64,000 nucleotides of DNA from assembly GCA_011526565.1 (NCBI GenBank), contig WYBL01000163.1, forward strand, positions 62,001 through 126,000, given 5' to 3'. The notes below the pieces were generated by a model. That model saw only the letters and a list, made by a program, of their open reading frames with translations, searched no databases and had not been told where the DNA came from. The translations under genes were made by a program, and so were the position numbers. Every line of letters starts with the position of its first letter. Within the stretch, counting starts at the first letter, position 1. Of the stretch, positions 41,655-52,624 are shown in pieces. This stretch comes from Acidobacteriota bacterium. GTDB taxonomy: Bacteria > Acidobacteriota > Vicinamibacteria > Fen-336.

Positions 41655-44447
41655 CTACGAGCAGCCGCTCGTCGAGCCGCAGTTGGCGCAGCGGTAGCAG
41701 GCGCCGTTGCGGGTCATGATCGAGCCGCAGTAGTGACAGGGCGGCGCGTCCGACTGGTTCTTGACCGCCGCGGCGAAGCCCTGGGCCGGGGCCGCGGGCT
41801 CCGGACCGGCGAGGATCTGGGCGGCGGTCGTGGACGGGGCCGCGACGCGGGCCGGGAACGTCTCCTCCTCCATCTCCTGGTGCTCGCCGGCCAGGAACTT
41901 CGAGCTGAGCCAGCGGAAGATGTAGTCGGTGATGCTCTTGGCGAACGGGATCTCGGGGTTCTTGGTGAAGCCCGAGGGCTCGAAGCGGGTGTGCGAGAAC
42001 TTCTCGACCAGCGCCTCCAGCGGCACGCCGTACTGCAGCGCCATCGAGATCGACGTGGCGAAGGCGTCCATCAGGCCCGAGATCGTCGAGCCCTCCTTGG
42101 CCATCACCAGGAAGATCTCCCCCGGCTTGCCGTCCTCGTACATGCCGACGGTGATGTAGCCCTCGTGGCCGGCGATCTGGAACTTGTGGGTGATCGCGCG
42201 GCGCTCGTCGGGCAGCTTGCGGCGGGCGGGCCGCTCGGCGAGTTCGGCCGCCGCCGCGGCGGCGGCGAGGCCCGTCGCCGGGGCCTCGGCCGCTTCGGCC
42301 TTGACCTCCTCGCGACTGGTCGACAGCGGCTGCGAGCGCTTGCAGCCGTCGCGGTAGACCGCCACCGCCTTCAGGCCCAGCCGCCACGACTCGAGGTACG
42401 CGTTCGCGATGTCCTCGGGCGTCGCGTCGGTCGGCATGTTGACGGTCTTGCTGATCGCACCGGAGAGGAAGGGCTGCACGGCCGCCATCATCTTGATGTG
42501 GCCCATGTAGTGGATCGAGCGCTTGCCGTCCTTGGGCGGGAACGCGCAGTCGAAGACCGCGAGGTGCTCGTCCTTGAGGTGCGGCGCGCCCTCGATCATC
42601 TCCTTCTCGTCGACGTACTTGAGGATGTCCTCGACCTGGCCCGGCGTGTAGCCGAGCTTCTTGAGGACGCCGGGCACCGACTGGTTGACGATCTTGATCA
42701 TCCCGCCGCCGACCAGCTTCTTGTACTTGACGAGCGCGATGTCGGGCTCGATGCCGGTGGTGTCGCAGTCCATCATGAAGCCGATGGTGCCGGTCGGGGC
42801 CAGCACGGTGACCTGCGAGTTGCGGTAGCCGTGCTGGACGCCCAGCGCGTAGGCCTCGTCCCACACGTCGAGGGAGGCGCGCAGCAGATCCTTCGGCACC
42901 AGCGTGGCGTCGATCATGTGGGCGTGCTGGCGGTGCTTGTCGATCACCCGCAGCATCGGCTCGGCGTTCTTCGCGTAGCCGCCGAAGGCGCCCATCGAGG
43001 ACGCGACCCGGGCCGACTGGGCGTAGGCCTCGCCGTGCATCAGCGCAGTCACCGCCGCCGCGCAGGCGCGGCCGGCGTCGGAGTCGTAGGGCAGGCCGCG
43101 GTCCATCAGCAGCACGCCGAGGTTCGCGTAGCCGAGGCCGAGCGGGCGGTACTCGTGGGAGTTGCGCTCGATCGCCGGCGTCGGGTAGCTGGCGTTGTCG
43201 ACCAGGATTTCCTGCGCGGTGATCACGGTGCGGCAGGCGGCCCGGAACGCCTCGACGTCGAACTCGCCGTTCTCCTTGACGAACTTCATCAGGTTCAGCG
43301 AGGCGAGGTTGCAGGCCGTGTCGTCGAGGAACATGTACTCGGAACACGGGTTGCTGGCGTTGATGCGGGCCGTGTTCGGGCAGGTGTGCCAGTCGTTGAT
43401 CGTGGTGTCGAACTGCATCCCGGGGTCGCCGCACTGCCACGCCGCCTCGGCCATCTGCTTCATCAGGTCGCGGGCCTGGAACGTCTCGCACGGCTCGCCC
43501 GACAGCACGTAGCGGGTGCGCCACTCGCCGTCCTCGACCACCGCGCGCATGAACTCGTCGGTGACGCGCACCGAGTGGTTGGCGTTCTGGAAGAACACCG
43601 AGTCGTAGGCGCCACCCTTGACGTTGAAGGCGCCGTCGTAGCCGGCCTCGATCAGCGCCCACGCCTTGCGCTCCTCGTCGGCCTTGCAGTGGATGAACTC
43701 CGAGACGTCCGGGTGGTCGGCGTTGAGGATCACCATCTTCGCCGCGCGCCGGGTCTTGCCGCCGCTCTTGATCACGCCCGCGAAGGCGTCGTAGCCGCGC
43801 ATGAACGAGACGGGGCCGGACGCGGTGCCGCCGCCGGCCAGCGGCTCCTGCGACGAGCGGATCGAGGACAGGTTGGAGCCGGTGCCCGAGCCGTACTTGA
43901 ACAGCATGCCCTCCGTGCGGGCCAGGCCGAGGATCGAGTCCATCGTGTCGTTGACCGAGTTGATGAAGCACGCCGACGCCTGCGGGTGCTCCTCGATCCC
44001 GACGTTGAACCAGACCGGGCTGTTGAAGGCGGCCTTCTGCTGGACGAGCAGGTGGGTCAGCTCGTCGCCGAACACCTGCAGGTCCTCGGGGCTCGCGAAG
44101 TAGCCCTGCTGCTCGGCCCAGCCGACGATCGCGTCGACGACGCGCGAGATCAGCCGCTTGACGCTGCCCTCCCGCTCGGGCGAGCCGAGCGCCCCGCGGA
44201 AGTACTTCGAGGCGACGATGTTGGTCGCGGTCTGGCTCCAGGTCGTCGGCACCTCGATGCCGTGCTGCTCGAACACCGGGCGACCGCGCTCGTCGTTGAT
44301 CACTGCGGAGCGGCGCTCCCAGGTCAGCTCCTCGTACGGATGGACTCCCGGCCGCGTGAAGTGGCGCCGGAAGTGGAGTCCCTTCCGCGGCGCGCCGGGC
44401 GAGGGGCGCGTCTCGGGGCGGGAGTTCTCAACGGGATGGGTCGACAT
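41655..44447 (-). CDS. nrdJ: Class II (adenosylcobalamin-dependent) ribonucleotide reductase
   Basis: 930 residues, the single-chain B12 reductase that makes dNTPs from NTPs/NDPs in the cytoplasm without oxygen dependence. Seen: KAAFNSPVWFNVG and ACFINSVNDTMDS (substrate region), GTGSNLSSIRS, the thiyl-radical NPCSEYMFLDDTACNLASLN block (about 354-373), QVTVLAPTGTIGFMMDCDTT, and a C-terminal Cys-rich tail CHYCGS...CYRCANCGS for reduction/zinc. No nrdR gene is in the window, but probable NrdR boxes lie upstream. GGAGAG precedes ATG 44447 by 8 bases; an upstream in-frame start at 44507 has no ribosome-binding site. Confidence 0.95.
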   Translation of the reverse strand: MSTHPVENSRPETRPSPGAPRKGLHFRRHFTRPGVHPYEELTWERRSAVINDERGRPVFEQHGIEVPTTWSQTATNIVASKYFRGALGSPEREGSVKRLISRVVDAIVGWAEQQGYFASPEDLQVFGDELTHLLVQQKAAFNSPVWFNVGIEEHPQASACFINSVNDTMDSILGLARTEGMLFKYGSGTGSNLSSIRSSQEPLAGGGTASGPVSFMRGYDAFAGVIKSGGKTRRAAKMVILNADHPDVSEFIHCKADEERKAWALIEAGYDGAFNVKGGAYDSVFFQNANHSVRVTDEFMRAVVEDGEWRTRYVLSGEPCETFQARDLMKQMAEAAWQCGDPGMQFDTTINDWHTCPNTARINASNPCSEYMFLDDTACNLASLNLMKFVKENGEFDVEAFRAACRTVITAQEILVDNASYPTPAIERNSHEYRPLGLGYANLGVLLMDRGLPYDSDAGRACAAAVTALMHGEAYAQSARVASSMGAFGGYAKNAEPMLRVIDKHRQHAHMIDATLVPKDLLRASLDVWDEAYALGVQHGYRNSQVTVLAPTGTIGFMMDCDTTGIEPDIALVKYKKLVGGGMIKIVNQSVPGVLKKLGYTPGQVEDILKYVDEKEMIEGAPHLKDEHLAVFDCAFPPKDGKRSIHYMGHIKMMAAVQPFLSGAISKTVNMPTDATPEDIANAYLESWRLGLKAVAVYRDGCKRSQPLSTSREEVKAEAAEAPATGLAAAAAAAELAERPARRKLPDERRAITHKFQIAGHEGYITVGMYEDGKPGEIFLVMAKEGSTISGLMDAFATSISMALQYGVPLEALVEKFSHTRFEPSGFTKNPEIPFAKSITDYIFRWLSSKFLAGEHQEMEEETFPARVAAPSTTAAQILAGPEPAAPAQGFAAAVKNQSDAPPCHYCGSIMTRNGACYRCANCGSTSGCS

Positions 44448-44563
44448 CGGCTGCGCTCTCCGTGAAGAGTGAAAACGATCCTGTATTCTGGTCCTGTGAG
44501 GCGCCACCGGCGGTCCGTCGGAACGGGCCGTCGAGGTTTTTCAGGGCGTTGTTGGCGACGGGG

Positions 44564-44593
44564 ATTATGGGGACCCCGCCTCCGCGGCGTCAA
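44564..44593 (-). promoter_or_regulatory. nrdJ promoter
   Basis: On the minus strand TTGACG (44593-44588) and CATAAT (44569-44564) are separated by 18 bases, a good sigma70-type match. Transcription would start near 44557 and give a leader of about 110 bases before nrdJ. I see no cobalamin-riboswitch consensus in that leader. Confidence 0.6.
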
Positions 44594-44600
44594 GAGAAAA

Positions 44601-44647
44601 CCGCAAGATATTGTGGCCCTTCGATCCGTGACGACAATAGGCTGAAT
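44601..44647. promoter_or_regulatory. Tandem NrdR-box candidates
   Basis: CCGCAAGATATTGTGG (44601-44616) matches the NrdR palindrome consensus acaCAATATATTGtgt at 12 of 16 positions. CGACAATAGGCTGAAT (44632-44647) is a weaker match (about 9-10). Their starts are exactly 31 bases apart, the three-helical-turn spacing known for NrdR pairs, and box 1 lies 7 bases upstream of the nrdJ -35. Confidence 0.5.
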
Positions 44648-44654
44648 AGGAAGG

Positions 44655-44676
44655 GGTTACGGGGATCCCCGAAACC
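44655..44676. repeat. 22-bp near-perfect palindrome
   Basis: The two 11-base arms (ggttacgggga and tccccgaaacc) are complementary at 10 of 11 positions, centred on GGATCC. It could be a protein-binding operator or the first helix of the proposed small RNA. Confidence 0.5.
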
Positions 44677-44711
44677 TGCCGTGGAGTCGACACCGGCCCG
44701 GACAGGGCCCC

Positions 44712-44752
44712 GGAACCGTCCTGAAGCCAGCCCGGGAGGGTTCCGATTTTTT
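44712..44752 (+). terminator. Intrinsic terminator on the plus strand
   Basis: GGAACCGTCC (44712-44721) pairs with GGGAGGGTTCC (44734-44744), ten positions with one mismatch, followed by GA and TTTTTT (44747-44752). This is one of very few T-tract terminators in the window. Confidence 0.7.
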
Positions 44753-44885
44753 CGTCGCTCACGAGCACTTGAGTGTGCAGCGCTGCTCAGCGAGTGAGCA
44801 GATGGCGACTAAATGGTTGTCGGCGAAGAAAAAAAAGGCCTGCAACTCAACGACTTCGGAGCCCTTCGGCGAGAACGGAGCGAGG

Positions 44886-47221
<2,336 letters not shown>

Positions 47222-47222
<1 letters not shown>

Positions 47223-47824
47223 CAGCGCACCACCTCGGCGATGCGCAGCAGGCTGGCGTCGAAGTCGCTGCCCTCGGCCTTGGAGGCGTCGAGGTTGATG
47301 AAGATCTGCGGCTTGCCGGAGCGCTCGCCGACGCCCACCGCGACCCCCTTCTTCACGTAGTCCGGGATGCCCGTCAGCGTCGTGATGCGGCCGCCCTGCG
47401 CCAGCTTGACGATCGCGGCCAGGTTCCGGTCGTTGCCGGGGCACACGTAGAGCACGTTGATGCCCTTCTCCTTGACGATCGCCTCCAGGCGGTCGGGCGT
47501 GGAGTACGGGATCTGCCAGTACTTGATCGGCAGCTTCTTGACCGTCTTGCCCGCGAAGCCGTTGAGGGTCGACGACAGCGACTCCATCGCGGGCGCCGAG
47601 TCGGGGTCGGCCGCCGAGTAGACGATGCCGATCACGACCTCGGCGCCGGCCTTCTGCTCGAACTGCCGGTCGTAGGTCAGGATCTTGAGCAGCAGCGGCA
47701 CCTGCTTGTCGGCGGTCAGCGCCATCTTCTCGGCGAGGGCCGGCGAAGGGGCGGCGAACAGCAGGCCGCACAGGCCCGCCGCCAGCACGCGCCGCACGAG
47801 GCCCCTAGAAGCGGAAGATCGCAT
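47222..47824 (-). CDS. YfiR-family (DUF4154) periplasmic protein
   Basis: 200 residues with a signal peptide ending at SPALAEK. The body VPLLLKILTYDRQFEQKAGA and IGIVYSAADPDSAPAMESL, then GINVLYVCPGNDRNL, fits the YfiR/DUF4154 family, whose known member represses a membrane diguanylate cyclase from the periplasm. Here the neighbour it overlaps is a hybrid kinase, so it probably modulates that kinase's periplasmic domain. Its start lies 20 bases inside the TonB receptor gene. Confidence 0.78.
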
Positions 47825-49934
47825 GGGCCTGCAGCGCGCGGCCGAGCCGCGGATAGCCGTCGGGCACGCCGCCCGCGGGAGAGGGGTCGAAGTATTCCTC
47901 GTCGAACAGGTTGTTCACCAGCAGGGAGAAGTCCCAGCGCCGGAAGAGGCTGCGGGTCTGGAGCCGGAGATGGGCGACCGTGCGCGCGGGAGTGTCCGCC
48001 CGGACGTCGCCGGCCGCGCGCGGTCGGGCGCCCTGGCGAACCAGCACGGGAGTCGCCACCAGGCGGCCGAAGCGCAGCATCGCGCCGACGCTGGCGATCA
48101 GCTCGGGCTCGTCCGCGAGGGCGCGCCCGGCCGCGCCTTCGACCTGCTGCAGGGTGAGGCTGGCGAACACGGTGTGGTCGCCGACGCCGCCGCGCACGTC
48201 GAAGTCGACGCCGCTCGCCTCGTAGTCGGCGCCCGGCGCCACGAACGTGGGCCGCCGCACGTCCCACGACGCGGCCGCGGGCGCCAGTGCGCCTTCGACC
48301 TGGTTGCGCCACGCCACGGCCTCGGCGTTCAGCCCGCCGATCGCGAAGCGCACGCCCGCCTCGAGCTGGTCGTTGCGCTCCGGCTCGAGCGCGCCGCCGC
48401 CGTACAGCCCGGGCAGTTCGAAGTCGGTCTCGGCGAACGACGGCAGGCGGTGGCCGCGGGTCCAGGCCGCGAACGCCGTGATCCCCTTCGGCAGCACGGC
48501 GACGGCCGCGACGCGCGGGCTGACCAGCGCGTCGGCGACGTCGGAGGCGTCGTCGAGGCGGGCGCCGGCGTGCAGCCGCAGCGCCGAGTGGGGCTGCAGC
48601 AGCACGTGGCCCCAGGCCGAAGCCGTGCGGCGCTCGCGGTCGCGCACGACGCCGGGCAGCGGTTCGAGCGCGTCGTAGAGGGTGAAGTCGCGGAAGTCCA
48701 CGTTGCCGTTGGCCGCCAAGTCGTCGGTGCGATCGTCGCGCCAGGCGCCCCCCAGCAGCAGGCGGTGGCTGCCGAAGGCGCGCGTCCACGTCGCCTCCAC
48801 CCCCAGCGAGCGCGACTGCAGCGAGGACTGGAACAGGATGCCGGAGGGCAGGATCACCTTGCCGTCGGGCCGCGGCAGCTCGAAGCCCGGCGGGTACAGC
48901 TCGGCCAGCTCGCCGAAGCGCGCCTTCACGAAGCTCGCGCGCACCGTCGCGTCGCCGCCGGCGAAGGGGCCCGCCCACGCGGGCGAGAGCACCATCTGCC
49001 GGTTGGTCAGCCGGTTCTGCGGCGACAGCGCCTGGATCTCGCCGAAGCGCCCGCCGCCCTCCTCCTGGACCACCAGCCAGTCGAGCGTGAAGCCGTCGCG
49101 GCCCAGCCGGTAGAAGGTCGTGAAGTTCTTGCGGTCGTCGGCGATCTCGCCCGGAGCCCGCGAGAAGAGGGTGTTCTCCAGGGCGTCGCGCGTCGTCTGG
49201 GCATCGCGGGCCGCGACCAGCCCGCTGTTCTCGTGGTCGTCGTAGAGCAGGTAGCCGGCGACGTCGATGCCCTTGATCCGGCTGCCCATCTCCAGCGAGG
49301 CCGTCTTGCGCTCGAAGCTGCCGCCGCCCGCCGTCAGCCGCAGCCCGCGCAGCTCGCCCTGCTCCCGCGTCTCGAGCCGGATCACCGCCGCCAGCGCGTG
49401 CGGCCCGTACAGCGCCGCACCCGGCCCGCGCAGCACCTCGACGCGGCCGACGTTGCCGAGCGGGATGTCGAGGTTGACGTGGGTGGCGCCGCCGAAGACC
49501 GGCTCGTTGAGCGGCACGCCGTTGTAGAGGATCAGCACGCCCGACGACGACGCGAAGCTGCGGTCGCGCACGCCGCGCAGGCCGAACTGGTCCTGGCCCA
49601 GCGCGCCCAGGATCACGTCGAAGCCGGGCACGGTGGCGAGCAGCTCGCGCAGGGTTCGCGCGCCGAGGTCGCGGATGGCGCCGGAGTCGAAGACCGTGAT
49701 CGCGCCGGGCGCCTCGGCGAGCGGCACCGCGAAGCCGGTGGCGATGCGGGCCTCGACGACGTCGGCGGCCAGCAGCGCGTCGAGGTCCAGCTCGTCGAAG
49801 TCGCTGAAGAAGCCGGCCTTCTGCAGCTCCTTCGCCGACACCTGCTGCTGGGCGTGCGCCGGCGCGCCCGCGCCGAGGGCGAGCCCCAGGGCCAGGAGGC
49901 GGGCGGCGATGCTGAGCGACGGCGGCTGGGTCAT
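47805..49934 (-). CDS. TonB-dependent outer-membrane receptor
   Basis: 709 residues. A signal peptide (about 1-29, ending APAHAQ) is followed by a plug domain (about 60-170; TLRELLATVPGFDVILGALG and RVEVLRGPGAALYGPHALAA) and a 22-strand barrel ending in aromatic F (QAHAIFRF). No clear TonB box is visible. VSAKELQKAGFF at the mature N-terminus might serve. It is first of an operon with YfiR-like and hybrid-kinase genes, suggesting that ligand binding or uptake is coupled to signalling. The ligand is unknown. Confidence 0.9.
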   Translation of the reverse strand: MTQPPSLSIAARLLALGLALGAGAPAHAQQQVSAKELQKAGFFSDFDELDLDALLAADVVEARIATGFAVPLAEAPGAITVFDSGAIRDLGARTLRELLATVPGFDVILGALGQDQFGLRGVRDRSFASSSGVLILYNGVPLNEPVFGGATHVNLDIPLGNVGRVEVLRGPGAALYGPHALAAVIRLETREQGELRGLRLTAGGGSFERKTASLEMGSRIKGIDVAGYLLYDDHENSGLVAARDAQTTRDALENTLFSRAPGEIADDRKNFTTFYRLGRDGFTLDWLVVQEEGGGRFGEIQALSPQNRLTNRQMVLSPAWAGPFAGGDATVRASFVKARFGELAELYPPGFELPRPDGKVILPSGILFQSSLQSRSLGVEATWTRAFGSHRLLLGGAWRDDRTDDLAANGNVDFRDFTLYDALEPLPGVVRDRERRTASAWGHVLLQPHSALRLHAGARLDDASDVADALVSPRVAAVAVLPKGITAFAAWTRGHRLPSFAETDFELPGLYGGGALEPERNDQLEAGVRFAIGGLNAEAVAWRNQVEGALAPAAASWDVRRPTFVAPGADYEASGVDFDVRGGVGDHTVFASLTLQQVEGAAGRALADEPELIASVGAMLRFGRLVATPVLVRQGARPRAAGDVRADTPARTVAHLRLQTRSLFRRWDFSLLVNNLFDEEYFDPSPAGGVPDGYPRLGRALQAHAIFRF

Positions 49935-50022
49935 TCCCTCCCGCATCCTCCGCGGCCGTCCGGCAGCGACGGCCGGCTTCCGCGGCCAGGAAAAGGACGC
50001 GATCTCTCCTGGAAGTCCGGGA

Positions 50023-50050
50023 ATTCTATCGGCCGCACCCGGGCTGTCAA
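50023..50050 (-). promoter_or_regulatory. Promoter of the TonB receptor operon
   Basis: Minus-strand TTGACA (50050-50045) and TAGAAT (50028-50023) are separated by 16 bases. The -35 overlaps the stop codon of the tryptophan dioxygenase gene. Transcription from about 50016 gives a leader of about 80 bases. Confidence 0.65.
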
Positions 50051-50826
50051 CGCGCGCCCCCCGCCGGCTCGCCGCCGAGCCGGGTGCGCGCCTGCCACAG
50101 CTCGGGGAAGCCGCGCTTGGAGAGCGTGCTCGACAGGTAGCCGACGCCGTCGCTGCCGCCGGTGCCGCGCCTGGCCCCGATCATCCGCTCCACCATCTGC
50201 ACGTGATGGAAGCGCCACAGCGCGAGGCACTCGTCGATCTCGATCATCACCTCGAACAGCGCGACCAGGTCGGCCTGGGCCTCCCCCGCCTCGTAGGCGG
50301 CGACCACCGCCTCGAGCCGCGCGCCGGGACGGTCGAGGGCGGCGCCGCGGGCCCGGAGCGCGTCGTCGGCCGCGTCCATCAGGGTGGGGCCGGCGAGCCG
50401 TGCCTCGAGCCGGGCGCGCTCGTCCGGGTTGCAGTCGATCGACTGCAACACGCGGGGATCCTTCATCCCCAGCGCGAACTCGAGCTCGCGGAACTGGACC
50501 GACTGGAAACCCGAGGCCGGGTTCAGCACCTCGCGGAAGCCGAGGAAGTCCTGCGGCCGCATCGTCTCCAGGACCCGGATCTGGTGCACGAGCAGGCGCT
50601 GGATCTCGACCACCCGCCGCAGCAGGCGCGCGCCTTCGGCCAGCTCGCCGCGGCGGATCGCCAGCGCCGCGTGGTCGACCTCGTGCAGCACCTGCTTGAA
50701 CCACAGCTCGTAGACCTGGTGGATGACGATGAACAGCGTCTCGTCGTGGTGGGCCGGCTGCGAGCGGCATTCCTGCAGCGCGAGCAGCTCCGGCACCTTC
50801 AGGTAGCGGCCGTAGGTGAGGGACAT
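50047..50826 (-). CDS. kynA: Tryptophan 2,3-dioxygenase
   Basis: 259 residues, the heme enzyme that opens the indole ring of L-tryptophan to N-formylkynurenine. TYGRYLKVPELLALQ (4-18), HHDETLFIVIHQVYELWFKQ (about 26-45; distal His in the HQVYELWF core), then FGxx-like SGFQSVQFRELEFALG (about 105) and the proximal heme His in WRFHHVQMVERMIG (about 205) are all present. Size is normal. No formamidase or kynureninase gene is adjacent. TACCAT lies 8 bases before its ATG, divergent from the topoisomerase VI promoter. Confidence 0.92.
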   Translation of the reverse strand: MSLTYGRYLKVPELLALQECRSQPAHHDETLFIVIHQVYELWFKQVLHEVDHAALAIRRGELAEGARLLRRVVEIQRLLVHQIRVLETMRPQDFLGFREVLNPASGFQSVQFRELEFALGMKDPRVLQSIDCNPDERARLEARLAGPTLMDAADDALRARGAALDRPGARLEAVVAAYEAGEAQADLVALFEVMIEIDECLALWRFHHVQMVERMIGARRGTGGSDGVGYLSSTLSKRGFPELWQARTRLGGEPAGGAR

Positions 50827-50834
50827 GGTCCGGG

Positions 50835-50859
50835 ATGGTACTCCGGGCCCTGCTAAGAT
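50835..50859. promoter_or_regulatory. Divergent -10 elements, kynA / top6B
   Basis: Minus-strand TACCAT (50840-50835) is 8 bases before the kynA ATG. Plus-strand TGCTAAGAT (50851-50859) is an extended -10 for the topoisomerase VI operon. The two promoters are back to back within 25 bases. Confidence 0.45.
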
Positions 50860-50896
50860 CCCGCGCCGTTTTCTTCGTCGAGGAGTGCAAGACACA

Positions 50897-52624
50897 TTGG
50901 CCAAGCAGAAGCCGGGCCGGCGAGCGGCCCCGCCCCAGATGGACCTGTTCGCGGCGGCCGCCGCGCCGGCGCCCGCCGCGTCCGCGCCCGTGCCCGTGCC
51001 CGTGCCGCCCGAGACCGCGGCCGCAGCAACCCCCGCCTCCCAGCCCGCGGCGCCCAAGGCCCCGGCGCGGCGCCAGACGGCCGAGGCGCTGGCCGAGCGC
51101 CAGCGCGAGATCTCGGTCTCCGAGTTCTTCGTCAAGAACCGCCACCTGCTCGGCTTCGACAACCCCCAGAAGGCGCTGCTGACCGCCGTGCGCGAGTGCG
51201 TGGACAACTCGCTCGACGCCTGCGGCGACGCCGGCATCCTGCCCTCGCTGCGGATCGAGATCGTCCAGCTCGCGGAGGATCGCTTCAAGATCGCGGTCGA
51301 GGACAACGGCCCCGGCATCGTCCGCGCCCAGATCCCGAAGGTCTTCGGCAAGCTGCTCTACGGCTCCAAGTTCCACACCATGAAGCAGCAGCGCGGCCAG
51401 CAGGGAATCGGCGTCTCGGCCGCCGGCATGTACGGCCAGCTCACCACCGGCAAGCCCGTGCTGATCTGGAGCCGCACCTCGCCGCAGGCGCCCGCCCACT
51501 ACTTCGAGGTCACGGTCGACACCCGCAAGAACCAGCCGCTGGTGCTGAAGGACGAGAAGCGCGACTGGGAGAAGAAGCACGGCACCCGGGTCGAGATCGA
51601 GCTGCAGGCGATCTACAAGAAGGGCCGCCGCTCGGTCGACGACTACGTCGAGCAGACCGCGATCGCCAACCCCCACGCCGAGATCACCTACCACCCGCCC
51701 GGCGGCGAGGTGCTGCACTACGCGCGCGCGGTCGAGCAGTTGCCCGAGGAGCCGCGCGAGATCAAGCCGCACCCGTACGGCGTCGAGCTCGGGATGCTGA
51801 TGCGGATGCTGCAGGACACCCCCGCCAGGCATCTGGGCGTGGCCCTCAAGCACGACTTCTCGCGGGTCACCGACAAGGTCGTCGCCGAGGTCGTGAAGGC
51901 GGCCGGCGTCACCGCCTCGTCCCGGCCCCGCGACCTGCCGACGCCGGCCGTCGAGAAGCTGCACAAGGCGCTGCAGGCCGTGAAGCTGATGGCGCCGCCG
52001 ACCAACTGCCTGTCGCCGATCGGCGAGCAGGCGATCCGGGCGGGGCTCCAGAAGCGGATCCAGGCGGACTACTACGAGGCCGTGACGCGACCGCCCGCCG
52101 TGTACCGCGGCAACCCGTTCCAGGTCGAGGTCGGCCTCGCCTACGGCGGCGCGCTGCCCGGCGACGAACTGGCGGAGATGTACCGCCTGGCCAACCGGGT
52201 GCCGCTGCAGTACCAGGCCTCGGCCTGCGCGATCACCAAGGCGGTGCTCTCGGTCGACTGGCGCAGCTACGGCCTGCAGATGTCGAAAGGCGCGCTGCCG
52301 AGCGGACCGCTGGTGCTGATGGTCCACATCGCCTCGGTGTGGGTGCCGTTCACCTCCGAGTCGAAGGAGGCGATCGCCTCCTATCCCGAGATCGTCAAGG
52401 AGCTCCGGCTCGCCTTGATGGAGGTCGGCCGCAAGCTGGCGTCGCACATCCGCCACCGCCGCAAGGTCTCGGACGAGATGAAGAAGCGCTCCTACATCGA
52501 CAAGTTCATCCCCCACATCGGCATCGCGCTGAAGGAGATCCTGGCGCTGTCGGACAAGCAGGAGCAGTCGGTGCTCGTCCACCTGCGGGAGACCCTCGAG
52601 CGGAGCCGAGAGCCGATCTCGTGA
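50897..52624 (+). CDS. top6B: DNA topoisomerase VI subunit B
   Basis: 575 residues. After an Ala/Pro-rich N-terminal extension of about 60 residues comes the GHKL ATPase: RECVDNSLDACGDAG (about 99-113), AVEDNGPGIVRAQIPKVFGK (about 132) and QQRGQQGIGVSAAGMYGQL (about 164-182). An H2TH-like segment and transducer domain follow. Subunit B binds ATP and gates the A2B2 type IIB topoisomerase, which relaxes and decatenates DNA. Bacterial copies are uncommon. A GAGGAG site 11 bases before TTG 50897, after the extended -10, sets the start. The A subunit is encoded 2.2 kb downstream. Confidence 0.92.
   Translation: MAKQKPGRRAAPPQMDLFAAAAAPAPAASAPVPVPVPPETAAAATPASQPAAPKAPARRQTAEALAERQREISVSEFFVKNRHLLGFDNPQKALLTAVRECVDNSLDACGDAGILPSLRIEIVQLAEDRFKIAVEDNGPGIVRAQIPKVFGKLLYGSKFHTMKQQRGQQGIGVSAAGMYGQLTTGKPVLIWSRTSPQAPAHYFEVTVDTRKNQPLVLKDEKRDWEKKHGTRVEIELQAIYKKGRRSVDDYVEQTAIANPHAEITYHPPGGEVLHYARAVEQLPEEPREIKPHPYGVELGMLMRMLQDTPARHLGVALKHDFSRVTDKVVAEVVKAAGVTASSRPRDLPTPAVEKLHKALQAVKLMAPPTNCLSPIGEQAIRAGLQKRIQADYYEAVTRPPAVYRGNPFQVEVGLAYGGALPGDELAEMYRLANRVPLQYQASACAITKAVLSVDWRSYGLQMSKGALPSGPLVLMVHIASVWVPFTSESKEAIASYPEIVKELRLALMEVGRKLASHIRHRRKVSDEMKKRSYIDKFIPHIGIALKEILALSDKQEQSVLVHLRETLERSREPIS

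Larger units (their letters stand above)
44646..44752 (+). ncRNA. Candidate small RNA upstream of nrdJ
   Basis: A plus-strand intrinsic terminator ends at 44752 yet no plus-strand gene precedes it. A weak promoter (TTGTGG 44611, 17 bases, GACAAT 44634) would start an RNA near 44646 of about 107 bases. It would be rich in stems (palindrome 44655-44676; cggcccggacagggccccgg around 44693). It is not recognisable as 4.5S, 6S or tRNA. The 438-base interval 44448-44885 has no convincing protein gene. Confidence 0.3.

Noticed and set aside
44448..44507. Upstream in-frame start for nrdJ adding 20 residues
   Set aside because: It lacks a ribosome-binding site and the added residues are not part of the family; ATG 44447 has GGAGAG at the right distance.
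44448..44560. Cobalamin riboswitch in the nrdJ leader
   Set aside because: Expected for a B12 enzyme, but I could not see the conserved B12-box or a suitable core in the roughly 110-base leader.
44829..44836. T-tract on the minus strand as intrinsic terminator of the hybrid-kinase operon
   Set aside because: Eight T residues follow the gene, but the preceding stem is only about four pairs with a mismatch and a long loop.
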